Source: Afipia sp.
GTDB taxonomy: Bacteria > Pseudomonadota > Alphaproteobacteria > Rhizobiales > Xanthobacteraceae
Length of the DNA: 64,000 nucleotides
Assembly (NCBI GenBank): GCA_017308575.1
Contig: JAFKEQ010000001.1
Span: forward strand, 558,001-622,000
Direction of reading: 5' to 3'
Shown: in pieces, positions 28,667 to 35,907 of the stretch
Layout of the letters: the number at the start of each line of letters is the position of its first letter
Position numbering within the stretch: position 1 is the stretch's first letter
The notes under the pieces: model-generated
The model's database searches: none
Told to the model about the DNA's origin: nothing
What the model saw: the letters and a program-made list of their open reading frames with translations, nothing else
Program-made: the position numbers and the translations under genes

Positions 28667-29392
28667 ATGGGTATCAACATATCCGGCGACAACTTCGTCG
28701 CGCACGATCAGACGCACGAAAAGCGCGTGAACACCTCGCTGGACGCCAATCCGACCTCGAAAAAGCTGGGTGGCGTGACCGTCCACCACGTCTTCCGCAG
28801 GAACAAGACCGGCGATCTCGATCGCGACGGCAATCCTCTCATCTATGCACTGAAAGGTATGGGCGGCTACAACATCGTGGCGATGTACCGCACGCAGATC
28901 ATGGCGCGAGCGCGCGAAATTCTGGAGAAATGCACGGAGCTTCAGGGCACTGACTATGTCATGCCGATGCCGTCGAGCTACGGTTTTTCCGAAGAATTTG
29001 CCCAGATGGTGTGTCAGGTGACGGGCACGCCGTATCTGGGCTGCGGGTTTCTCAGGAAAAAGACCGTAGCCGAGATGCTGGCGCAGTACGGAGACAGTAT
29101 TCCTAAAAATTTAGGCGGTCAGCGCGAAAAGGACTACAAGAGTCAGATGCACACTTGGCGGCAAATGAAGCCCGGACAACTGGCTTCGATGAAAGAAATC
29201 GGACCCAAAATACGGCGGTATTTCGATCCGTTTGAAGTCGGCGGTGGAGCACCCGATATCAGCGGAAAGAACGTACTGGTCGTCGATGACATCATGTCGT
29301 CCGGGGCTTCGCTTTCCGCCATGATCGAGCTGTTGACGGCCAAGACAGGCTGCAAGATAGATAGGGCGGCCTGTTTCCTCAGCGGCTTATAG
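28667..29392 (+). CDS. Phosphoribosyltransferase-fold protein, orphan
   Basis: A 241-residue protein. The C-terminal part has the PRPP-binding signature NVLVVDDIMSSGASLSAMIE (hydrophobic strand, two Asp, then SSGAS), typical of type I phosphoribosyltransferases, and an earlier VMPMPSSYGFSEEFAQMV segment as the partner loop. The N-terminal ~70 residues are not assigned. ATG 28667 is preferred because GGGGAAACG precedes it; a longer frame from 28487 gives non-protein-like sequence. Codon use is visibly more AT-rich than in its neighbours (for example CCTAAAAATTTA), so it has a separate origin. No purine or pyrimidine genes lie nearby. Orphan PRTases occur in defence loci, but a role here is inference. 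Confidence 0.7.
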   Translation: MGINISGDNFVAHDQTHEKRVNTSLDANPTSKKLGGVTVHHVFRRNKTGDLDRDGNPLIYALKGMGGYNIVAMYRTQIMARAREILEKCTELQGTDYVMPMPSSYGFSEEFAQMVCQVTGTPYLGCGFLRKKTVAEMLAQYGDSIPKNLGGQREKDYKSQMHTWRQMKPGQLASMKEIGPKIRRYFDPFEVGGGAPDISGKNVLVVDDIMSSGASLSAMIELLTAKTGCKIDRAACFLSGL

Positions 29393-29429
29393 TTCCCGTA
29401 AGTATAGGAAATTTCGCTGAGATCTCTCC

Positions 29430-29458
29430 TTGACTTGGGACGCCGGACGGCAGATATT
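29430..29458 (+). promoter_or_regulatory. Sigma70-like promoter for a candidate small RNA
   Basis: TTGACT (29430-29435), 17 bases, GATATT (29453-29458). It lies after the stop of the phosphoribosyltransferase gene and points into a non-coding stretch that ends in a strong terminator. An alternative -10, TATTCT (29455-29460), would give a 19-base spacer. Confidence 0.5.
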
Positions 29459-29464
29459 CTCGGG

Positions 29465-29649
29465 TACGTTGGTGGAAACACCATGACCGTATTTACGCCT
29501 TACGGTCATAAAACATCAGGTGTGGTGAAAGCTGCACAGGTCCGAGCGAGCGCCAGATGAGGCCGGCCCATAGGGGGCGAGTATCACAAGCCATGGATCG
29601 GGTGGCAGGTATAAAGGGAAGCCCGCCAGCGATGGCGGGCTTTTCTTTT
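29465..29649 (+). ncRNA. Candidate structured small RNA of about 185 nt
   Basis: The stretch between the two convergent genes has no coding capacity but looks like a transcription unit: promoter at 29430-29458, terminator at 29621-29649. Near the 5' end are a GGTG-GAAA-CACC hairpin with a GNRA loop (29471-29482) and, directly after it, a nine-pair hairpin ATGACCGTA / TACGGTCAT (29483-29509). Further G/C-rich pairing is possible around 29550-29580. I do not recognise it as tmRNA, 6S, SRP or RNase P RNA. It may belong to the phosphoribosyltransferase gene or the defence module, or be a long 3' UTR. Confidence 0.45.
29621..29649 (+). terminator. Rho-independent terminator, probably bidirectional
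   Basis: Stem GCCCGCC / GGCGGGC with a six-base loop followed by TTTTCTTTT. On the minus strand the same stem is followed by TTCCCTTT, so it can also serve the leftward ImmA gene ending at 29672. Confidence 0.85.
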
Positions 29650-29671
29650 GGGGCAACGATGATCCCTGACG

Positions 29672-30436
29672 CTATTTTGCTGCAAGCATGGCCTTCTCGT
29701 CCACGAGCACCAGGCTGAGGGTCTCGTCGCGGGCCGTCCGGATGGTCTGTTCCCGGACATCGAAGCGGTTTGCATCGAAGCGGTTGAGCCAGGTCGCCGC
29801 GCTCACCTTGCGTGGCGCCGTGTCGTCGGGGCGGCCTCCGAACTGCACGCCGAATGCGGAGCTCTTTGGGTCGAGGTCGTCCCGCGGCAACCACGCCCGG
29901 TCGATGCTCCGTGCCCGCGCGAACCACTTTCGCCCGCGAGGCGTATGGCACACCACGAATCCTTGAAGATGGCCGAGTTCGACGAGTCGGATCGCGGTCG
30001 CGGTGACGCTCGTCTTGAAGGTCTCGGCCAGTTCGCCGATCGTTTTGAACGTGAACGTGCCCACCTGTCGGGCCAGCGGCTCGAAAAGGTAACGCGGCAT
30101 CAGGAGGTCGGCCGCGTATCCATCCGCCACCTTCTCGGCGGATTGAGCTTCCCGCGGCCGATATTCGTCGACCCGGCAGACCAGCGTCTTGCCGCGATGG
30201 AAGCGCCAGTGACCGAGTTCGTGCGCGATCGAAAACCGCTTCCGGCGTGCCGAGCTTCCGGATTTCACGGTGATGATCGCCTTGCCGCCGCGCCCTAGAA
30301 TATGCGCTTCGCAGCCGTTCAAAGGGCAATATCTGACGCGGGCGCCCACGTGATGCGCGATCGCCTCTAGATCTATCTCGGCCGGCGACGTGATGCCGAG
30401 TTCGCGCAGCAGGACTTCGGCCGGCGTCACAGACAC
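29672..30436 (-). CDS. ImmA/IrrE-family metallo-endopeptidase
   Basis: A 254-residue zinc peptidase. The catalytic HELGH motif is at about residues 72-76 (RFSIAHELGHWRFHRG), followed by the helix with the third ligand region (AEKVADGYAADLLMPRYLFE). A winged-helix-like segment follows (KTIGELAETFKTSVTATAI). Family members cleave a repressor to release phage, mobile-element or stress genes. The start is the GTG at 30436, four bases after the stop of the upstream gene; a GTG at 30430 is the alternative. It is third in a leftward operon with a sigma-like protein, so it may control the divergent defence operon. Confidence 0.88.
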   Translation of the reverse strand: MSVTPAEVLLRELGITSPAEIDLEAIAHHVGARVRYCPLNGCEAHILGRGGKAIITVKSGSSARRKRFSIAHELGHWRFHRGKTLVCRVDEYRPREAQSAEKVADGYAADLLMPRYLFEPLARQVGTFTFKTIGELAETFKTSVTATAIRLVELGHLQGFVVCHTPRGRKWFARARSIDRAWLPRDDLDPKSSAFGVQFGGRPDDTAPRKVSAATWLNRFDANRFDVREQTIRTARDETLSLVLVDEKAMLAAK

Positions 30437-30440
30437 GGCC

Positions 30441-30845
30441 TCACTTGATGATCCCCAGTTCGCGCATGGCCTGCAGCATGTCGAGAACGTCGGCGTCCGA
30501 CAATTCGGTTTCCTTGCGGGCGGCCAGCGTGAAACTGTCGTCGTGGGCATTGGAGGCGAGGGCCTGCCGCAGCCGTTCCCGTGCCTCGGCTATGGGAATG
30601 ACCGGCTGAGGCTGGGTCGTCTTGTTCGCGGACGCGCCGGCGCGGGCGGCGTGAAGCCTATCCTTGTTCGCCAGCAAAACCGTTCTTTCGACCATCGCGC
30701 GCATCCGCGCGGCGTTCGCCTCGGGCTCTCCGATGTCTTCGGCATACTGGGCGAGGATCTCGTCGTCTGAGGCCTCCATGATGTCTTCGACGAAGTGCCG
30801 TCCGATGCCTCGGAAACCGCTCTGTCTCTGCTTTCCGCGGGTCAT
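30441..30845 (-). CDS. Unknown 134-residue protein between the sigma-like and ImmA genes
   Basis: A hydrophilic 134-residue protein. The N-terminus (MTRGKQRQSGFRGIGRHFVE) is basic, the centre is helical with an acidic segment (MEASDDEILAQYAEDIGEPE), and the end is LDMLQAMRELGIIK. No catalytic motif is seen. Its ATG overlaps the stop of the sigma-like gene (ATGA) and its own stop is four bases from the peptidase start, so all three are coupled. It could be the substrate or repressor of the ImmA-type peptidase, or an anti-sigma; no family is recognised. Confidence 0.65.
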   Translation of the reverse strand: MTRGKQRQSGFRGIGRHFVEDIMEASDDEILAQYAEDIGEPEANAARMRAMVERTVLLANKDRLHAARAGASANKTTQPQPVIPIAEARERLRQALASNAHDDSFTLAARKETELSDADVLDMLQAMRELGIIK

Positions 30846-31450
30846 GTCCGGTATCCCTTGGGACGGAGTTTGAGAAGTCTGCGCCGTATCAGGGTTCGCT
30901 TGGTTGCATAGGCTGTGCCGTCCAGTCCCGTAAGTTCCTTGAGCTGATCGGCATCGAACTCGGCCAGGATACCCTCGACGAGATCGCGCGCCACGGTATC
31001 GTCGTCGAAAATCGCCAAGATTTCGTTCCGCCCGTCGTCGTAGGCCTTCTGCTCTTCCGCCGACCACTCCGCTGCGGGCGAGTCGATCCCATCCTCGATC
31101 CCCGCCTGGACGGTGGGCAGATGCACAAGCTGATTGTGCGCCTTTTCCCTCTCTCCGTCCGCGATGCTGCTCATGGTGTCGATCAGGTGCTTCACGACAT
31201 CGACCTCCACCGGACAATTCCGGGTGCCCCGCAACGTCCGGAAGACGGCCTCCTGCGACAGGTCGTCTGACTCCCATCCCGTCCCGAACGAGAACGACCT
31301 CGCGACGGAATCGATCCTCGCCCATTCGGCGGTGCTGAGGCCGCAGATCGCGGCCTCCACCTCCTGGCGGGATCGGACGGCCTTCTGGTCTTGGCGTTGC
31401 AAGCGTTCCCCCTCCTCTCCCATGCGGCGCGCTGCGGCGGGCTCGGACAT
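30842..31450 (-). CDS. RNA polymerase sigma-70-like protein
   Basis: A 202-residue protein resembling an ECF-like sigma factor. WESDDLSQEAVFRTLRGTRN matches region 2.2 (the DLxQEAFLR helix), and the C-terminal DADQLKELTGLDGTAYATKR with the following LIRRRLLKL is a helix-turn-helix like region 4. Between them is an acidic helical linker. Region 2.3/2.4 is not clearly conserved, so it may act as a DNA-binding regulator and not a full sigma factor. It is the first gene of the leftward operon and divergent from the hydrolase-E2/E1/JAB operon, so it probably regulates that. Confidence 0.65.
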   Translation of the reverse strand: MSEPAAARRMGEEGERLQRQDQKAVRSRQEVEAAICGLSTAEWARIDSVARSFSFGTGWESDDLSQEAVFRTLRGTRNCPVEVDVVKHLIDTMSSIADGEREKAHNQLVHLPTVQAGIEDGIDSPAAEWSAEEQKAYDDGRNEILAIFDDDTVARDLVEGILAEFDADQLKELTGLDGTAYATKRTLIRRRLLKLRPKGYRT

Positions 31451-31638
31451 GCTCGCTGATTATTTTTTTGGCGCATGTCCGCGGGCAGGGTTCGGCCCCG
31501 CATAGGTCAATAGGAACCGCCTTCTTGGAGCAACCCTGGGGCGAATACAACCGTCGGCTCCGGCCGAACGGTGCGATGGGCGGAATCACCGTCAGCCGTC
31601 GCCGGTCGGGAACGGACTGACGGATCATGAGGACCACG

Positions 31639-32790
31639 ATGGCAGTCAAGACATCACATTTCAAAGTCGACAACGGAGACATGACGCTGATCGAGCTGGA
31701 GTCCGGTCGCCGGATCCTTGCGGACATCAACATCCGGTGCGCCGCCGACGACGAGGACGACGACACGCCGGACGTCGCCAAGCAGCTCCGCAAGAGATTG
31801 GACCGCGACGACAAGGATAGGCTGTTCGTGGACGCCTTCCTCAACACCCATCCCGACGCAGATCACATCCGCGGTCTGGAGAAGCATTTCCATCTCGGCG
31901 ACCCGTCGACCTGGTCGAAGGCTGACGACAAGATCATCATCCGCGAGATGTGGTCGTCGCCGATCGTGTTCCGCCGTGCCAAGGCCAAGGACGAGGACCA
32001 CGTGCTCTGCGCGGACGCGGAAGCCTGGCGCGACGAGGCGCGCCGGCGCGTGAAGAAGTACAGAGCGGACGGCTCGCTCGCCGACGGCAACCGCATCGTC
32101 ATCCTGGGCGAGGACGTCGACGGCAAGACGGACGATCTCGGCGCGATCCTGGTGAAGGTCGACGAGGTCTTCTCGAAGATCTGCGGCCAGACCGACACGT
32201 CGTTCGAGGCCCGGCTGCTGGCGCCGATGCCCGCGGCCGACGACAAGGAGGAGGATGTCCTCACCAAGAACAATTCCAGCGTCATCATCCGCATCGACCT
32301 GAAGGTCTCGAAGGCCGTCAAGGCGCGCTACCTGCTCGGCGGGGATGCCGAGGTGGCGATCTGGGACCGCATCTGGGATCGCAATGCGAAGACGCCGGAA
32401 CGTCTGGAATACGACGTGCTGATCGCGCCGCACCACTGCTCCTGGCACAGCCTGTCCTATGATAGCTGGTCGAAACTGGGCGAGAAGGCCAAGGTGTCGC
32501 AAAAGGCGCGCAACGCGCTCGGACAGGCCCTGAGCGGCGCCCTGGCGGTGTCCAGCAGCAAGACGGTCGTGGACGACGAGAGCGACCCGCCCTGCATCCG
32601 CGCCAAGCGTGAATATCTCGACATCCTCGACGACGTGAAGGGCGAATTCAAGTGCGTCGCCGACGGCCCGGGCGACGACCCGCTGGTGATCGAGGTCACT
32701 TCCGCGGGCCCGCGGCTGAAACGGGCGGTGTTCGGTGTGAGCGTCGCCGCCGGCACCGGCATCGGGAGCCAGCCGCTGGCCCATGGATGA
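31639..32790 (+). CDS. ComEC-like metallo-beta-lactamase-fold hydrolase
   Basis: A 383-residue soluble protein with the metallo-beta-lactamase fold. The metal motif NTHPDADHIRGLEK (His71, Asp73, Asp75, His76; HxDxDH) is the variant found in ComEC-type hydrolase domains. Later segments YLLGGDAEVAIW and LIAPHHCSWHS provide further ligand candidates. The ComEC transmembrane part is absent. A start at 31639 is preferred because ATGAGGACC places AGGA eight bases upstream; 31627 is an in-frame alternative. It is the first gene of the rightward operon and overlaps the E2-E1-JAB gene. The substrate is probably a nucleic acid or nucleotide, by analogy only. Confidence 0.8.
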   Translation: MAVKTSHFKVDNGDMTLIELESGRRILADINIRCAADDEDDDTPDVAKQLRKRLDRDDKDRLFVDAFLNTHPDADHIRGLEKHFHLGDPSTWSKADDKIIIREMWSSPIVFRRAKAKDEDHVLCADAEAWRDEARRRVKKYRADGSLADGNRIVILGEDVDGKTDDLGAILVKVDEVFSKICGQTDTSFEARLLAPMPAADDKEEDVLTKNNSSVIIRIDLKVSKAVKARYLLGGDAEVAIWDRIWDRNAKTPERLEYDVLIAPHHCSWHSLSYDSWSKLGEKAKVSQKARNALGQALSGALAVSSSKTVVDDESDPPCIRAKREYLDILDDVKGEFKCVADGPGDDPLVIEVTSAGPRLKRAVFGVSVAAGTGIGSQPLAHG

Positions 32791-35104
32791 CCGCATGTCG
32801 GAGGTCGAGACCGAACGGATCCCGGTAAGCGTGCGGCGTGCGCTCCGCTTCCTGGAGGCGCACCCCTCGGTGGAGCGCGTGACGGCGCATCGTGTCGAGA
32901 GGAGCGATGTCACGGTCGCCGTCGTCGAGATCCGGACCGAGCTTGCGAACGCATGGCGGGCGGCGGGCGTCAGCCCGTCCGGCGTGCGCGCCGTCGAACC
33001 GGTGTCGTTCGTGTTCAGTGCCGCTTACCCTCTGAGCGCGCCGCGCATCCTGCTGCGGCGCGATTTCAACCGCAGCCATCCGCATATCCAGCCCGCCCAT
33101 GCCGGCACTCTTCCCGAACCCTGCCTCGTCGCCGGCTCGCCGAGAGAGGTGCTCCGGGTCAGGGGAATGGCGGGCCTGTTCGAGCAGCTCGTCGATTGGC
33201 TGGACAAGGCCGCCACGGCTCAACTGATCGATCCGCAGCACGGTTGGGAGCCGGTCCGACGCGACGGGATTGACGACTTCGTGGTCGCGGATGCGGACTG
33301 GCTGACGTCGCTGCCCGGCCGCGACGGCCGGTGCGCCGTGTATCGGGCATGGTACTACGCAGCCACGGAAGGCGAGCATACGACCTACCGCATCGGTTTG
33401 CATCAGGCGGATCCGGTGCCGCTCGGTCCCAAATTCGCCGATGGCTGGGCCTATGAGCCAGCCGGTCCGAACGCACGCACGGGCACGACGCATGCGATCG
33501 TCGCGTGGTCGGGCAGGTTGCCATCCGGCAAGCCGTTCGTGGCTGGCGAATACCAGCCGGAGAACGTCACGACGATCGACGAGCTTCTGGCCCGCGCCGA
33601 GACGCTCGGCTGCCGCGAGTTTCTCGCGCCCAAGCTGGCGATGCTTCAGAGCCGGATGCCGGGGTCCGGGCTCCGCAAGAGCCAGCCGGTCGCGGTGCTT
33701 CTGCTGGCGAGGCGCCCGTGCGACGTCATCGGCACGGGCTCCCCGATCGAGATCTGCCCCTACGTGGTCGAGCTGCGGAAGGCCGAGGCCCTGACGCCGG
33801 GAAGCGACACGGCGGTTCGGACGGCGATGCACCGCGACGAGATATCGTCCCGTCTGCTCCGGCGCGCGGCGGGAGATGCCGGCGATGCCGTCCGTCCCTG
33901 GACGCTGATCGGTTGCGGCAGCGTCGGCTCCAAGGTCGCCGTGCATCTGTCGAAGTCCGGACGGGGGCCAGCCTCGGTCGTCGATAGCGCCGACATGCAG
34001 CCGCACAATTTCGCCCGGCACGGGACGCTGCCCTCCGACAGCAAGGTGGAGAGCTTCTGGTTCGTGCCGAAGGCGCACCATCTGGCGGAATCGCTGGCGC
34101 CGCTCCGTCAAATGGCGGCTCCCCATCAGACTGACGTGGTCAGCCTCGCGTTCTCGGAGCGGTCGATCGCATCGGTTGTCGCGCCGGACAGCTTCGCGGT
34201 GGTGAACACGACAGGGTCGGCCAGCGTCCGCGAAGCGCTCGTCATGGCCGACGTCGCAGCAAACCGTCCGCGCCTGATCGAGGCCTGCGTCCTCGGCATC
34301 GGCAGCGTCGCGATGGTGTCCGTCGAGGGGCCGTGTGCCAATCCCTCCTCGACCGACCTGATCTGCGAAGCCTATCGCCAGATCAACGCCGACGCCGGCC
34401 TGCGGGCCGATGTCTTCAACACGGCGGCCGAGGCCATCGCGATCGGACAGGGCTGCTCGGCCGCGACGCTGCCGCTCTCCGATGCGCGGCTTTCGGCACT
34501 GAGCGCGCCGATGGCGGAGCGGATCATGCAGCTCCAGCGGCAGGGGCTGCCGGAAGCAGGCGAGCTGTCGATCGGCAGGATCGCCGAGGACGGCCTGAGC
34601 CAGACATGGCAGCGGAGCGAGGTCGCGCCGCGGATCGTCGTCAGCAAGGAAGGGATCAGCGAGGTGCGTCTCGGCCCCGACGCCGACAGGCAGATCCGGG
34701 ACGCGGTCGCTGCACGCCGAGACACCGAGACCGGCGGCATCCTGATCGGGCGGTATTCCGACGTAAGCGACACCTTCCACGTGGTCGACGTATTGCCGGC
34801 CCCGCCCGACAGCAAATTCTCGCGCGACGAATTCGTCCTCGGTACTGAAGGTCTGCGCCCGGTGCTGCGCGACCTCATCGAGGGATCCGGCGGCGCTCTC
34901 TACGCGCTCGGCACCTGGCACAATCACCTGGTCCCGAGCGGACCATCGGCACTCGACCTGAGGACCGCCGCGCTCCTTTGCGTCAGCCAGTTCTTCCCGT
35001 TGCTGATGCTCATTCACACGCCGGCCGGCTACACGCACTTCACCGCCGAAGCGCTGTCGGAGGCCGCCGCACCGAAGGTTCTCGAAGACGGAGCAACGCG
35101 ATGA
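32783..35104 (+). CDS. Single-chain E2-E1-JAB ubiquitin-conjugation-like protein
   Basis: A 773-residue three-module protein. Residues about 10-145 form an E2/UBC-like domain with EPVSFVFSAAYPLSAPRILL and a candidate catalytic Cys114 in LPEPCLV. Residues about 150-370 are a linker with no clear fold. Residues about 373-600 are a ThiF/E1 domain: nucleotide loop LIGCGSVGSKVAVHLSKSG (375-393) and D401, D404, N409, R412 in DSADMQPHNFARH. Cys502 and Cys518 could serve as the E1 thiol. Residues about 625-770 are a JAB/JAMM protease with E649 (TETGGILIGRY), H713, H715, S722 and D725 all present. In type II CBASS the same activities are split between Cap2 and Cap3. No ubiquitin-like gene or CD-NTase is adjacent. 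It overlaps both neighbours. Confidence 0.88.
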   Translation: MDDRMSEVETERIPVSVRRALRFLEAHPSVERVTAHRVERSDVTVAVVEIRTELANAWRAAGVSPSGVRAVEPVSFVFSAAYPLSAPRILLRRDFNRSHPHIQPAHAGTLPEPCLVAGSPREVLRVRGMAGLFEQLVDWLDKAATAQLIDPQHGWEPVRRDGIDDFVVADADWLTSLPGRDGRCAVYRAWYYAATEGEHTTYRIGLHQADPVPLGPKFADGWAYEPAGPNARTGTTHAIVAWSGRLPSGKPFVAGEYQPENVTTIDELLARAETLGCREFLAPKLAMLQSRMPGSGLRKSQPVAVLLLARRPCDVIGTGSPIEICPYVVELRKAEALTPGSDTAVRTAMHRDEISSRLLRRAAGDAGDAVRPWTLIGCGSVGSKVAVHLSKSGRGPASVVDSADMQPHNFARHGTLPSDSKVESFWFVPKAHHLAESLAPLRQMAAPHQTDVVSLAFSERSIASVVAPDSFAVVNTTGSASVREALVMADVAANRPRLIEACVLGIGSVAMVSVEGPCANPSSTDLICEAYRQINADAGLRADVFNTAAEAIAIGQGCSAATLPLSDARLSALSAPMAERIMQLQRQGLPEAGELSIGRIAEDGLSQTWQRSEVAPRIVVSKEGISEVRLGPDADRQIRDAVAARRDTETGGILIGRYSDVSDTFHVVDVLPAPPDSKFSRDEFVLGTEGLRPVLRDLIEGSGGALYALGTWHNHLVPSGPSALDLRTAALLCVSQFFPLLMLIHTPAGYTHFTAEALSEAAAPKVLEDGATR

Positions 35105-35907
35105 AGTACCCGATCGATGCCTACACGATGCGTGCCCGACTCGTTCCTGCGGTGATAGGCGGAGCGCCCGCCTTCGCGTTCGTCGCGATCTTCATCGCAT
35201 GGGGAGGCATCGCGCTGACGAACCTGATCGCGGGCACCGCGCTCATCGTCCTGTTCGGCGTATTCGCCGATGTGGCGCGCCGCCGCGGCCGGGCGATCGA
35301 GCCGGCGATCATCGAAAAGATGTGCGGTCTGCCGACGACGGTGACGTTGCGGCATCGCGACCCAACGTACGACGCGGCGACCAAGTCCGGTTTCCATGCA
35401 TTCATCGCTCGGAAGCTGGGCGAAGCCGCTCCGTCCAGCGACGAGGAAACCGCCGATCCCGAAGCCGCGGACGCCTTCTATGAGCGCGGGACCGCATGGC
35501 TGCGCGAGAACACCCGGAACAGGAAGAAGTTCGACATCCTCTTCAACGAGAATGTCGATTACGGCTTCCGCCGCAACCTGCTCGGTCTGAAGCGGCCCGC
35601 GTTCCTTATCAACGCAGTGGTCATCCTCGTCTGCATCGGGATTTTCTGGTACCGGTGGCCGGTCGATCTCGCGAACAGCTTCGATGCAAGGCTGCTGGTG
35701 GTGATCCTGATCGCCCTGATCCATGCAGCCTACCTTGCTCTGTTCGTGACGGAGCAGGGAGTGTTCGAAGCTTCCCGGTCCTACGCGAGACAACTGCTGC
35801 TCTCCACGCGTTCGCCGCACTTGAACAAGGATTCGAAAAGGGGTCCTGCAGCACCGAAGACATCCAGGAAGCGCGTGTCCCGGCCAATCACCGAACAAGG
35901 AGCATGA
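35101..35907 (+). CDS. Four-helix membrane protein of the E2-E1-JAB operon
   Basis: A 268-residue integral membrane protein with two pairs of hydrophobic helices: about residues 14-52 (PAVIGGAPAFAFVAIFIAW, then NLIAGTALIVLFGVFA) and about 175-225 (AFLINAVVILVCIGIFWY, then LLVVILIALIHAAYLALFV). A 110-residue soluble loop between the pairs contains NRKKFDILFNENVDYGFRRN, and a basic tail ends the protein. No known family is recognised. The start overlaps the preceding stop (ATGA). It may be a pore-like effector or a membrane scaffold for the next gene's phospholipase. Confidence 0.7.
   Translation: MKYPIDAYTMRARLVPAVIGGAPAFAFVAIFIAWGGIALTNLIAGTALIVLFGVFADVARRRGRAIEPAIIEKMCGLPTTVTLRHRDPTYDAATKSGFHAFIARKLGEAAPSSDEETADPEAADAFYERGTAWLRENTRNRKKFDILFNENVDYGFRRNLLGLKRPAFLINAVVILVCIGIFWYRWPVDLANSFDARLLVVILIALIHAAYLALFVTEQGVFEASRSYARQLLLSTRSPHLNKDSKRGPAAPKTSRKRVSRPITEQGA

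Noticed and set aside
28667..29649. A retron (reverse transcriptase plus structured RNA)
   Set aside because: No reverse transcriptase motif occurs anywhere near; the protein is a phosphoribosyltransferase fold.
32696..35038. A 780-residue open frame on the minus strand opposite the E2-E1-JAB gene
   Set aside because: The translation is low-complexity, Arg/His/Asp-rich and has no domain, whereas the plus strand shows three complete domains.
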